Source: Terrirubrum flagellatum (GTDB lineage: Bacteria > Pseudomonadota > Alphaproteobacteria > Rhizobiales > Beijerinckiaceae). From it: a DNA stretch of 64,000 nucleotides. Positions 9,202 through 17,338 of the stretch are shown here, piece by piece. The stretch lies in contig NZ_CP091853.1 in the NCBI RefSeq assembly GCF_022059845.1, forward strand, positions 211,023-275,022, given 5' to 3'. The translations under genes were made by a program, and so were the position numbers. Position 1 is the stretch's first letter; the number at the start of each line of letters is the position of its first letter. The notes beneath the pieces are model-generated. The model had not been told where the DNA came from, searched no databases, and saw only the letters and a program-made list of their open reading frames with translations.

Positions 9202-9933
9202 GCGGAGGCGACGGTCGATCGACAGCAGAAATATGCTGACGCCGCCGGCGAAAATCGTGAGAATGAGAGCGAGCGACGTAATAAGCGCCACGTTGTGAAG
9301 CCCGATCGCCGTCATCAGCATGAAGCCGAGGCCGCGCTGCGAAGCGAACATCTCGGCAAGAATGGTGCCGATGAGGGTCAGTGAAAATCCGATCCTAAGA
9401 CCCGAAAATATCTCCGGCAGCGCCGCAGGTAGAAGAATATGGCGCGCCATCTGCAAGGGCTTGAGCTTACCCGCCCGCCCAACCTTGACGAAAACAGGTT
9501 TGATATTTGCAACGGCGCCAATGGTGAAGAGCGCAATTGGCATGATGCCATGGAGAGCTCCAAATGCGACCTTGGCGGACAGGCCAAGACCGAACAGGAG
9601 CAGCACAATTGGATAGAGCGTCACTTTTGGCACCGATGCGACGCCCATGAGAAGCGGTGTAAGCACCTCTCCGGAAAGTCGATGGAAGCCGAGCCAGACG
9701 CCAATTGTCAGCCCGAGCGCGATCGCAATAAGTAATGCGAGGGAGAACGCCTTGAAGGTCTCGCTCGCGCCTTCCCAGAATTGCTCTGTCGCCAGCAGCT
9801 TGCGGGTGAAATTGGCGGTCTCGATCGGCGAGGTGACAGCGGAGTCCCCACCGATCCAGTGCAAGCCTTGCCAGACGGCAACGATCACAACAAAGAGCAC
9901 GCCATAGCGGAGCGCGGGGCGCGAGACGCTCAT
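9190..9933 (-). CDS. NitT/TauT-type ABC transporter permease
   Basis: A 247-residue inner-membrane protein with about six predicted hydrophobic segments, the size of SsuC/TauC-like permeases. The EAA-type cytoplasmic loop (LPAALPEIFSGLRIG) contacts the ATPase. It overlaps the preceding permease gene by 4 bases (ATGA). With the second permease and the ATPase just upstream it forms a heteromeric importer; the likely binding protein is encoded at 15544-16536. This family imports nitrate, sulfonates, cyanate, riboflavin precursors or aromatic carboxylates. Given the surrounding hydro-lyase and lyase genes, an organic acid is plausible here. Confidence 0.87.
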   Translation of the reverse strand: MSVSRPALRYGVLFVVIVAVWQGLHWIGGDSAVTSPIETANFTRKLLATEQFWEGASETFKAFSLALLIAIALGLTIGVWLGFHRLSGEVLTPLLMGVASVPKVTLYPIVLLLFGLGLSAKVAFGALHGIMPIALFTIGAVANIKPVFVKVGRAGKLKPLQMARHILLPAALPEIFSGLRIGFSLTLIGTILAEMFASQRGLGFMLMTAIGLHNVALITSLALILTIFAGGVSIFLLSIDRRLRGRL

Positions 9934-10679
9934 TTAAGCCCCCTACGCAGCAACAAGCGCCGCTCCCACGAAAACAGAAGCACGTTGATCGTGATCGCTG
10001 CAGCCATCACGAGTAGGATGAGCGGATACATCTTCGCGTTGTCGAAGTTGTTATACGAGAAGCTAATCTCGTAACCCATGCCGCCGCGAGACATGATGAA
10101 TTCCGAGGCGATGACGCCAATCAATGAATAGGAAACCGCGAGCTTTGCGCCAGTGAGAACATAGGGCCAGGCGGAGGGAAGGGTGATCCGCCATACCGTT
10201 TCAAGACGCCTAAGCCGCTGCGCCTTCGCAAGCTTTCTCAGAACACGTGGAACGCGATCGAGGCCGTTCAGTGTGTTTACGATCACGGCGACGACGCTCA
10301 TCAAGAAGCCGATCATGATCTGTGGTCCGTCGCCGAGCCCGAGGATCACGATGAACAGGGGATAGAAGGCAAGAACCGGGATCGCATAATAGATCGAGAA
10401 CAGCGGATCGAGCGTCTCGCGAATGGCAGGGAAGCCGTGAATAACAAGCGCGAAAGCGACCCCAATGACCATGGCGCTGGCGAAAGCGATGAAGGCGTTG
10501 CTCAACGTTTGATAGATCGCTCCATTGAGCTCGCCGGACGCCAGCATCCGCCAGAGATCGCGCGCGATGAGGTGCGGCGCCTGCATTGTCATACGATCGA
10601 TCTTGCCGGCCAGACAGAGCGCCTCCAGCAGCACGACGATCGCCGCCACAACCAGGACGCTGAGCAGGCGCGCTTTCAC
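9930..10679 (-). CDS. NitT/TauT-type ABC transporter permease
   Basis: A 249-residue membrane protein homologous to the next permease, with a long first hydrophobic segment (LLSVLVVAAIVVLLEAL) and the EAA-like loop ITLPSAWPYVLTGAKLA. It overlaps the ATPase gene by 4 bases at its start and the second permease by 4 bases at its end, so the transporter genes are translationally coupled. Two different permease genes imply a heterodimeric membrane channel, unlike the single TauC/SsuC of the standard taurine and alkanesulfonate systems. Confidence 0.87.
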   Translation of the reverse strand: MKARLLSVLVVAAIVVLLEALCLAGKIDRMTMQAPHLIARDLWRMLASGELNGAIYQTLSNAFIAFASAMVIGVAFALVIHGFPAIRETLDPLFSIYYAIPVLAFYPLFIVILGLGDGPQIMIGFLMSVVAVIVNTLNGLDRVPRVLRKLAKAQRLRRLETVWRITLPSAWPYVLTGAKLAVSYSLIGVIASEFIMSRGGMGYEISFSYNNFDNAKMYPLILLVMAAAITINVLLFSWERRLLLRRGLK

Positions 10680-11521
10680 GGCTTTTGCACCGGTGTCGAT
10701 TCCCGCCGCAGCGATTTCCAGAGTCGGGCGGTGATCGCCCCGAACTCGGGACGTTCAATCACGCTGCTGTCGCGGTCGCGCGCCCAGCCCGTTTCGATCA
10801 GGTCGATGAGCCGGCCTGGCCGCGATGACATCACGCCGATTCGATCAGCGAGCATTGTCGCTTCATCGAGCGCATGGGTGATCAGGAAAACGGTCGCGTT
10901 TGTCTGACGCCAAAGGCGCAGCACCTCTTCGCCCATGACAAGTCGTGTCTGCTGATCAAGCGCCGCAAATGGCTCGTCGAGCAGGATCAGACGGGGCTGC
11001 ATGACGAGTGTGCGCGCGATGCACACGCGTTGACGCATCCCGCCTGACAGCTGAGCCGGATAACTCAGTGCGAAATCCTGCAAGCCAGTCAGCTCAAGCA
11101 CCCATTCTAGACGGCGGCGCTGTTCGGCCTCGGGAATGTTCCGACCGATGAATCCGAAGGAAATGTTGTCGCGAACCGTCAGCCAGGGGAGGGAGGCGTC
11201 TTCCTGGAAAACGACCCCGATGCCGTCGGGAACCTGGCCCTTTATCGGCGCGCCCTCGAATGCGATGTCGCCGGCCGACGCTTCGGCAAGCCCGGCGATA
11301 ATTTCAAACAAGGTGGATTTGCCGCAGCCGGAAGGCCCGACCACAGCGAAGAATTCGCCGCGACGGATATCGAGGTCGATCGGACCGAGGGCGTGGACGA
11401 GCGATCGACCATTCACCGCCGGGAAAACTTTTTCCACGCCAGCGAGACGGACATGAATGGAACTTTCGGGCGCGGTCACGACTGCGCGTTCCGCGACGAG
11501 GCGAGGCCTTGGCTGCAGCAT
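10676..11521 (-). CDS. NitT/TauT-type ABC transporter ATP-binding protein
   Basis: A 281-residue ABC ATPase with Walker A GPSGCGKST, Q-loop FQEDASLPW, signature LSGGMRQR, Walker B LILLDEPFAALD and the switch His in ITHALDEA, all intact. The family energises import from the cytoplasmic face. The start is placed at ATG 11521, 4 bases after the stop of the lyase gene and preceded by a GGGTGAG Shine-Dalgarno-like sequence; the longer upstream reading overlaps that gene. The C-terminal about fifty residues are an unremarkable extension. Confidence 0.9.
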   Translation of the reverse strand: MLQPRPRLVAERAVVTAPESSIHVRLAGVEKVFPAVNGRSLVHALGPIDLDIRRGEFFAVVGPSGCGKSTLFEIIAGLAEASAGDIAFEGAPIKGQVPDGIGVVFQEDASLPWLTVRDNISFGFIGRNIPEAEQRRRLEWVLELTGLQDFALSYPAQLSGGMRQRVCIARTLVMQPRLILLDEPFAALDQQTRLVMGEEVLRLWRQTNATVFLITHALDEATMLADRIGVMSSRPGRLIDLIETGWARDRDSSVIERPEFGAITARLWKSLRRESTPVQKP

Positions 11522-11525
11522 CGGC

Positions 11526-12404
11526 TCACCCGCAATCCGTTTCCAATTTGAGCCATTTCGGCAGTCGTGCGATCGCCTGAAGGCCGTCCGATTGATCAAG
11601 CAATTGCGTGATCTTCGCCGGCGCGATCGTACCCTGTGAAAGGCGCTTGAGATCCGACAGTGCGCCCTTCGCCGCCGCCGCCGTCCTTGTCGTCACGAAC
11701 TGCGGGTAAACCACCATGCCAAACCCCATCTCCCAGAGCTCGGACGGCGGTGGCATCAGGTGCAGCAGCCGCTCGGTGACGGTCGCAACCTGGATTGCGC
11801 CTTTGAGACGCGCGCCGATCCGCCGCAACTCCGCCGGGTCGTTCAGACCCGAAACAAAAATTCCGTCGGCGCCGGCTTTGAGATAAGCGTCGGCGCGGCG
11901 GATCGCGGCGTCGAACCCCTCGATCGGATGCGCGTCCGTGCGTGCAAGAATGAGGGTTTCGCGGTCGTCGCGCGTGGTTACGGCGACCTTCAGCTTCCGG
12001 ACCATCTCCTCAGCGGGAACGACGCGTGTCGTCTTGCCTTCGCCAGGCCGCTTTGCGCGGATGTCTTGATCCTCGAAGATGATGCTGCCGACTCCAAGAC
12101 GCTCATACGCCATGACTGTTCGCGCAACGCTCTTGACGTCGCCATAGCCGTCGTCGCCATCGACGCCGCAAGGCAGATCAGTCGCCTCGACCACATGGCG
12201 CGCCGCTTCGACCATGTCTGTCAGCGCCGCGAGGCCGATATCGGGCAGGCCGCGCTGCGATGCGAGTAATGCGAGGCCGCCAACCGCGATCGCCTTGAAG
12301 CCGGCATCCTCGATCAGACGCGCAGAGATGACGTCATGAGCGCCCGGCTTGATCAGCGGGCGTTCGGTTGCGAGCAGAGAGCGGAAAGAGGGACGCGCGC
12401 GCAT
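11526..12404 (-). CDS. isocitrate lyase/PEP mutase superfamily enzyme
   Basis: A 292-residue alpha/beta-barrel enzyme of the ICL/PEPM superfamily. The Mg-binding acidic cluster is visible in VDGDDGYGD (82-90) and FEDQ (110-113). The active-site loop reads AKRPGEG (117-123), where methylisocitrate and dimethylmalate lyases have KRCGH, so the general-acid Cys is missing. It also lacks the EDKxxxxxNS motif of phosphonopyruvate-forming PEP mutase. Possible activities are C-C cleavage of a 2-hydroxy diacid or decarboxylation, as in Cys-lacking oxaloacetate decarboxylase. The start ATG 12404 overlaps the LeuD-like stop as TGATG, which ties it to the hydro-lyase. Family assignment is firm; the reaction is not. 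Confidence 0.82.
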   Translation of the reverse strand: MRARPSFRSLLATERPLIKPGAHDVISARLIEDAGFKAIAVGGLALLASQRGLPDIGLAALTDMVEAARHVVEATDLPCGVDGDDGYGDVKSVARTVMAYERLGVGSIIFEDQDIRAKRPGEGKTTRVVPAEEMVRKLKVAVTTRDDRETLILARTDAHPIEGFDAAIRRADAYLKAGADGIFVSGLNDPAELRRIGARLKGAIQVATVTERLLHLMPPPSELWEMGFGMVVYPQFVTTRTAAAAKGALSDLKRLSQGTIAPAKITQLLDQSDGLQAIARLPKWLKLETDCG

Positions 12405-13051
12405 CAGCCGGTCTCCCGCAAGCGTTCCGCGGTGAAGGCTGCGGTCGGATAGAGCCAAGGCCTCTCGATTTTCGCTCTGGCTTGAAAGTCATCTATCGCA
12501 CTGCGTTGGCGTAGGATAATGTCGATCTCATCGAGTCCATCGAGCAGCGCATCACGACGGCTGGCGTCGAGCGCAAAGCGTCGCACACGCGACAGCGGGC
12601 CGTTTATCGTGAGGTCGCGAATGTCCACCTCGACCTGCGGCGCATTTGCTTCGACTAGATCACGAGCCAAACTCTCGACCTCGGCCTCTGGCAAAGTCAC
12701 GGCGACAAGACCGTTCTTGAACGCGCTCTCATAGAAGATATCGCCAAAGCTCGGCGCGATGACGCATTGCACGCCATAGCGAAGCAGGCACCATACCGCG
12801 TGCTCGCGCGAGCTGCCGCAGCCGAAGTTTTTCCCGGTCACCAAAACCTTCGCGCTACGGAAGCGTTGATCATTCAGGACAAAGTCGGGATTTTCTTCAC
12901 GCTCCCGAAGATATCGCCACGGCCCGAAAAGGCCGCCTGCGAGATCGGCATTCACCGATTGCAGAAGAATCGACGGGCTAATGATGTCGGTTGATATGTT
13001 GTCAACCAGCAGCGGCGCGGCTGTGCCGGAAATACGCTCGATCTTCTTCAT
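12404..13051 (-). CDS. LeuD-like small subunit of an aconitase-family hydro-lyase
   Basis: A 215-residue swivel-domain protein, slightly longer than typical LeuD (about 200). It retains the GKNFGCGSSREHA motif that gates the substrate cleft and contributes substrate-binding residues. The N-terminal DNISTDIISPSIL corresponds to the NVDTDxIxP segment of isopropylmalate isomerases but is diverged. ATG 13051, 10 bases after the large-subunit stop, is chosen because the upstream extension overlaps leuC and is Arg/Ser-rich noise. No leuA or leuB is nearby. I infer a catabolic paralogue acting on a substituted maleate or malate rather than leucine biosynthesis. Confidence 0.82.
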   Translation of the reverse strand: MKKIERISGTAAPLLVDNISTDIISPSILLQSVNADLAGGLFGPWRYLREREENPDFVLNDQRFRSAKVLVTGKNFGCGSSREHAVWCLLRYGVQCVIAPSFGDIFYESAFKNGLVAVTLPEAEVESLARDLVEANAPQVEVDIRDLTINGPLSRVRRFALDASRRDALLDGLDEIDIILRQRSAIDDFQARAKIERPWLYPTAAFTAERLRETG

Positions 13052-13061
13052 GGGTGTGGTC

Positions 13062-14465
13062 TCATGAGGCGAGCTTCCGCAGATCCACGATGCGGCCTTT
13101 GAGCGCCGCGGCGGCGACCATGGCCGGGCTCGCGAGATGGGTGCGCGCCGCAGGACCTTGGCGGTTCTCGAAATTGCGGTTCGATGTCGAGATGCTGCGC
13201 TTGCCTGGCGGCACGACGTCCTCATTGGCGGCGACGCACATGGAGCAGCCGGCGCTACGCCATTCGAACCCAGATTCAGAGAAGATGCGATCGAGCCCTA
13301 ACCCCTCGGCGGCGCGCTTCACCTGCATCGAGCCGGGAACAACAAGCGCACGCACGCCAGGCGCCACGCGCCGTCCGCGCACGATCTCGGCTGCCGCTTG
13401 CAGATCGCTGAGGCGGCTATTGGTGCATGAGCCAATGAACGCGATATCGATCGGGAGCCCTTCGATCGGTCGGCCAGGCTCAAGTTCCATATACTCCAGA
13501 GCTTTGCGGACTGTGGCGCTGGTTTCAGGATGCGGCGGCGCGGACGGGTCCGGAATACGTTCGTCAACGCCGATCACGCTTTGTGGAGATGTTCCCCATG
13601 AGACCTGTGGCGCGAGCGCGGAGCAGTCGATCTCGAACTCGTCATCGAACTGGGCGTCAGAATCGGAACGAAGCTCGCGCCAGGAAGCGAGCGCGGCGTC
13701 CCAGTCTTTGCCACGTGGGCGGAAAGGACGCTCAGCAAGATAGGAAATCGTTGTGTCGTCAGGAGCGACGAAGCCGGAGCGCGCACCGAATTCAATCGAC
13801 ATGTTGCAGATGGTCATGCGCCCTTCGACGCCAAGGCCGCGGATTACCGAACCCGCATATTCGATCGCGTATCCGGTTCCGGCGGCGACGCCGTAGCGGC
13901 GGATAAGCGCAAGGATGAGATCTTTGGCGTAGATTCCCTCCGACACCCGCCCCGAAAAATTGACGCGCAATGCTTTCGGCTTGCGCACGATCAGCGCCTG
14001 CGTCGCCAGCACCTGCTGCACTTCGGTCGTGCCGATGCCCCAGGCGTAAGCGCCGACGCCGCCACAGGTGGCGGTGTGACTGTCGCCGCAAACGAGCGTC
14101 GCGCCCGGGAGCGCGATGCCAAGCTCCGGCGCCACCACATGCGCAATGCCCTGCCGCGGATCGTCGAGATCAAACAGGGGAATGCCGGCCTCCGCGCAAT
14201 TTTGCTGCAGCAGCGACACGCGCTCGCGTCCCGGCGGAAATGTGTCGGCGTTGCGCCCTGGAATTGTCGAGACGATATGATCCGTGACGGCGAAAGTGAG
14301 GTCGGGACTGTGTACAGTTCGCGCCGCCTTCCGCAATCCCGCGAACGCCTCTGCGCTGGTGCCTTCATGCACGACATGCCGATCGATATGAATCAGAGCG
14401 CGCGAATCGCCGAAGTCGCTGACAACATGCGCGCTCCACATTTTCTCAAATAGCGTACGCTGCAT
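13062..14465 (-). CDS. LeuC-like large subunit of an aconitase-family hydro-lyase
   Basis: A 467-residue protein matching LeuC length. The [4Fe-4S] cluster ligands are Cys347 (GSCTNSR), Cys407 and Cys410 (GCSMC). The substrate motif GDSHTAT is followed by Cys134, where typical LeuC has His, a small divergence near the active site. The enzyme pairs with the small subunit downstream to dehydrate and rehydrate a 2-hydroxy diacid. ATG 14465 is preferred; a TTG five codons upstream is possible. It is the first gene of the twelve-gene unit, which continues into the lyase, transporter, thiamine-diphosphate, SDR and ALDH genes. Standard annotation would be isopropylmalate dehydratase; the context argues for a catabolic substrate. 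Confidence 0.85.
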   Translation of the reverse strand: MQRTLFEKMWSAHVVSDFGDSRALIHIDRHVVHEGTSAEAFAGLRKAARTVHSPDLTFAVTDHIVSTIPGRNADTFPPGRERVSLLQQNCAEAGIPLFDLDDPRQGIAHVVAPELGIALPGATLVCGDSHTATCGGVGAYAWGIGTTEVQQVLATQALIVRKPKALRVNFSGRVSEGIYAKDLILALIRRYGVAAGTGYAIEYAGSVIRGLGVEGRMTICNMSIEFGARSGFVAPDDTTISYLAERPFRPRGKDWDAALASWRELRSDSDAQFDDEFEIDCSALAPQVSWGTSPQSVIGVDERIPDPSAPPHPETSATVRKALEYMELEPGRPIEGLPIDIAFIGSCTNSRLSDLQAAAEIVRGRRVAPGVRALVVPGSMQVKRAAEGLGLDRIFSESGFEWRSAGCSMCVAANEDVVPPGKRSISTSNRNFENRQGPAARTHLASPAMVAAAALKGRIVDLRKLAS

Positions 14466-14495
14466 CGCGCCTGCGCCCAATCTTGTTCGTTTCCT

Positions 14496-14519
14496 AAAGC
14501 CGTCATTTCGCGGCTTTTT
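14496..14519. terminator. possible bidirectional hairpin between lysR end and leuC start
   Basis: AAAGCCG (14496-14502) and CGGCTTT (14511-14517) form a 7-bp stem with an 8-base loop, followed on the plus strand by more Ts. On the minus strand, the direction of the flanking genes, only three Ts follow, so termination of the lysR transcript would be weak. No plus-strand gene ends here. Confidence 0.3.
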
Positions 14520-14591
14520 CTGGAGATCATTTCAACGAAGGCCGGATGTCTGCGCAACACACAAAATAAGCATGGCGCGGAAGACCAAAAC

Positions 14592-15494
14592 TCATGCAGG
14601 GGGATACTGTCCCATCGTCGCGGACTCCGCGACGAACCAATCCTTGAATTCCATCAATCCAGGAAGATTCGATTTCGACTTGAGCCACGCAAGACCGTAG
14701 GTTTCATTTGTTCTGACCACGGGTTCAAAAGGCGCGATCAGTCGGCGGTTCATGAACTCACCCTGCACCACGTTGGCATGCGCGATGCCGATGCCCAATC
14801 CGTCGATTGCGGCCTGATAAACGAGCGCCGAATTCTCAAATTTCAGACCCTGGTTCGGGTCGACGCCGCGAACGCCAGCGTGATCCAGCCAGAGTTGCCA
14901 GTCTTCGATCCTGTTCTGCGAGCAGAGCAGAAGCATCCCGCGAATTTTTTCCGGATCGACGTTGGACTCCCCGTTGACAAGATGCGGGCTGCAAACCGGT
15001 TGTAGTTCAACGTCGAAAAGCGGGTGATACTCTACTGCGGAGCTTGCGAGCCTGCCGCGATAGTTGGCGATATCGAGATCGCCATTATCGAGATCGGGAT
15101 GGCTCGTTGTCGTGATATAGAGCTCGATGTCGGGATGGGCTGTGCGGAAGCGGGCAAGTCGCGGCATCAGCCAGTAAGCGGCGATGCTCGGGAAGATGCC
15201 AACTCGAAGACTGTTGCGCCGCCGCGTTTCGCGCACCGTCGTGGTCGTGCGCTGGATGCGATCAAAAGCGATCTGGATTTCTTTTGCGTAAAGCGCGCCG
15301 GCGGGCGTGAGCTTTACCTCACGCGGGCAGCGATCAAAAAGCTGGACGCCGAGATAGTCTTCGAGATGGGCGATATGCCGGCTGATTGCGCCCTGCGAGA
15401 CGTAAAGCTCTTTCGCCGCGAGCGTGAAACTGCCTACACGGCTCGCCACTTCGAAAGCCCGCAGCGCATTCAATGGCGGCATTCGAGAAGCCAT
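14592..15494 (-). CDS. LysR-family transcriptional regulator (GcvA-like branch)
   Basis: A 300-residue LTTR. The N-terminal winged helix-turn-helix (about 1-65) reads LNALRAFEVASRVGSFTLAA then AISRHIAHLEDYLG, with the LF and LTPAG segments of GcvA/AmpR-like members. The C-terminal co-inducer domain (about 90-295) is complete. It lies between the binding-protein gene and the leuCD-led operon, all in the same direction, and is the obvious candidate regulator of both. The inducer is presumably the imported acid or its first metabolite. No convincing T-N11-A site is visible in the short gap upstream of leuC, so the target promoter is not pinned down. Confidence 0.88.
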   Translation of the reverse strand: MASRMPPLNALRAFEVASRVGSFTLAAKELYVSQGAISRHIAHLEDYLGVQLFDRCPREVKLTPAGALYAKEIQIAFDRIQRTTTTVRETRRRNSLRVGIFPSIAAYWLMPRLARFRTAHPDIELYITTTSHPDLDNGDLDIANYRGRLASSAVEYHPLFDVELQPVCSPHLVNGESNVDPEKIRGMLLLCSQNRIEDWQLWLDHAGVRGVDPNQGLKFENSALVYQAAIDGLGIGIAHANVVQGEFMNRRLIAPFEPVVRTNETYGLAWLKSKSNLPGLMEFKDWFVAESATMGQYPPA

Positions 15495-15543
15495 AGCGCT
15501 TGCGCCTCTTTTTGCGACGTCTGGAGCGGCCCGTCTTTCAGCT

Positions 15544-16536
15544 TTATGGCGCCGGCGCTTTCAGAGCGTCAGGCAGGTAACTGTAATCGATATACTGCGT
15601 CGGGTCGATCACCTGATCCATAGCGCCGATCTCCTTCTGAAACGCCATGATCCGCTTCATTCCGCCGAGATGAATCCGTCCATCGCCGAAGTAGGGCACG
15701 CCGTTTGGTTTGATTGCGAGAACATTCTGCAGCGATATCTTGACGCTCTCCTCAGGCAGGTTTGCATGCTTTGCGATGATCGGGATCGCTTCATCCGGAT
15801 GTGTCGCAATAAACTCGATGCCCCGGCGTCTGGCCCGAATGATAGCCCGGATCACATCGCCTTTGGTTTCCGCTGCAGCGGGAGTTGTGACGCCCACCGT
15901 GTTATCCATGATGGGAAGCACATCAATTCCGCGCGCCAGGATCCGGTATTTTTTCACGTTCTGCGCCAGCAGCGGCTCGGGGATCGGCGTCGTGTCGACA
16001 GCGCCGATGTCGAGCGCGGCGAGGCCTTCGCCAAATCCGCCGGTTCGCACTAGTTCAGCTTCGTTCGGCTTCAGACCCGCCGCCTGGATCACAAATGCGG
16101 ATAGTCCTTGCGAGACGGATTTCGGATTGGTGTAGCCAATCTTCTTGCCCTTCAGGTCGGCCAGCGTCTTGATCGGCGAATCCGGTTTCACCACCCAGGC
16201 GATATCGGCGACCGAGGTGATATTGTCGCTGATGATCTTGAGATTGGCGCCCTGGAGATTCGCCTGGATGGCGATCGCCGGCCCCACTTCTCCGTAGGGC
16301 ACGTTCGCCGCAAGAATGTTGCGGATCGTCGTTCCGCCACCGGCGGATGTGAGGATGCCCGTGATATCGGCGCCTTCCTCCTTGAAAAAGCCTTTCGCTA
16401 GCGCGACCGCGTACGGCCAGCCGCCGACCGTGACGCCATAGTTGGTCACAACGATCTGATCGGCGCGGCAGGCCTGAGCCGAGCCGAAAAGCCCAGCCGC
16501 AACAACGACCGCCGCCAGCGTGCGCTTCGCTCCCAT
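15544..16536 (-). CDS. NitT/TauT-type ABC transporter substrate-binding protein
   Basis: A 330-residue periplasmic protein of the NMT1/THI5/SsuA family. The Sec signal peptide is MGAKRTLAAVVVAAGLFGSA ending near CRADQ. The mature part begins with the typical TNYGVTVGGWPYAVALAKG segment and continues with GGGTTIRNI and a two-lobed fold. ATG 16536 is preferred over ATG 16545 because AGGGA lies at proper spacing before it. The family binds small anions such as sulfonates, nitrate, bicarbonate, phthalates and pyrimidine precursors. It is separated from its presumed permease and ATPase genes by the LysR gene and the first three catabolic genes. The ligand is unknown. Confidence 0.87.
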   Translation of the reverse strand: MGAKRTLAAVVVAAGLFGSAQACRADQIVVTNYGVTVGGWPYAVALAKGFFKEEGADITGILTSAGGGTTIRNILAANVPYGEVGPAIAIQANLQGANLKIISDNITSVADIAWVVKPDSPIKTLADLKGKKIGYTNPKSVSQGLSAFVIQAAGLKPNEAELVRTGGFGEGLAALDIGAVDTTPIPEPLLAQNVKKYRILARGIDVLPIMDNTVGVTTPAAAETKGDVIRAIIRARRRGIEFIATHPDEAIPIIAKHANLPEESVKISLQNVLAIKPNGVPYFGDGRIHLGGMKRIMAFQKEIGAMDQVIDPTQYIDYSYLPDALKAPAP

Positions 16537-16765
16537 GACGTCCATCCCTTTGGCTGCCGCACTAGGAGCGGCTTGAGCCCAGCTTAGCGCCGGGATCGGC
16601 TGACCGTCACACAGAAAAATGTCACGCGAAGCATGAGGTCAGGTCATTGAAGAGCGCCGCATCCATGGCCGCGGATCATGCCCACAATGAGAATTTCAGA
16701 TTTGTCGGCCCTGGAGACCACCGCTACCGTCCGAAGCCAAGAACAGCATTGGGGAGTAAACGCAG

Positions 16766-17326
16766 ATGGGGAACGGCGAGGGCAGGTCGCCTACGGATGC
16801 GTTTGGTTTTGGCCAGCCCGTCGGCGCCGTGGTGCAGTATGCCTATACCGTGCCGGATATCGCCAGCGGGATGAAGCTGTACTCAAAGCTGCTTGGCGTA
16901 GGCCCCTGGTTTGTCACCGGACCTTTTAGACCCAGGGAGGCGCGCTATCGTGGCTCCTCAACAGAGATCGAGCTGACGCTTGCGATCGGGTTTGCGGGAA
17001 GGGTGATGGTGGAGTTGGTCCGCCAGCATGATGACGGGCCGTCAGTCTATCGCGAGTTCGTGGAGCGCCGCGGTCATGGCTTCCATCATTGGGCGATCGG
17101 GTCAAAGGCGTTCGACGCCGACGTGGCGCGCTACTGTTCCGATGGCTATGAGATTGCCTTCGCCGACCGCGCGCCCCGCGGCAACCGCGTTGTGTATGTC
17201 GACACCTCTCGAGACCTCCCCGGCATGCTCGAAATCATCGAAATGACCGATGTGCTCGAGACGCGGTACGAAATGATGTACGCCGCTGCCTGTGGCTGGG
17301 ATGGCAGCGACCCAATCCGCTCCTGA
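16766..17326 (+). CDS. VOC-superfamily (glyoxalase-like) protein
   Basis: A 186-residue protein with two beta-alpha-beta-beta-beta modules. The first starts at VVQYAYTVPDIASGMKLYS and has no His at the usual metal position. The second-module ligands appear as HH in GHGFHHWAIGS and Glu in MLEIIE. The family covers epimerases, glyoxalases, dioxygenases and fosfomycin-resistance proteins, so the reaction cannot be named. It opens a plus-strand set diverging from the binding-protein gene and is 12 bases from the following 2-hydroxyacid dehydrogenase. A role on a 2-oxo or 2-hydroxy acid is possible. Confidence 0.75.
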   Translation: MGNGEGRSPTDAFGFGQPVGAVVQYAYTVPDIASGMKLYSKLLGVGPWFVTGPFRPREARYRGSSTEIELTLAIGFAGRVMVELVRQHDDGPSVYREFVERRGHGFHHWAIGSKAFDADVARYCSDGYEIAFADRAPRGNRVVYVDTSRDLPGMLEIIEMTDVLETRYEMMYAAACGWDGSDPIRS

Positions 17327-17338
17327 TCGGCGAACGCG

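Noticed and set aside
11526..12404. Phosphonate biosynthesis (PEP mutase, phosphonopyruvate decarboxylase, PhnW) as explanation of region 1
   Set aside because: The PEP-mutase-like protein lacks the EDKxxxxxNS motif, the thiamine-diphosphate enzymes look like acetolactate synthases, and the phnW fragment lies on the other strand beyond an IS remnant.
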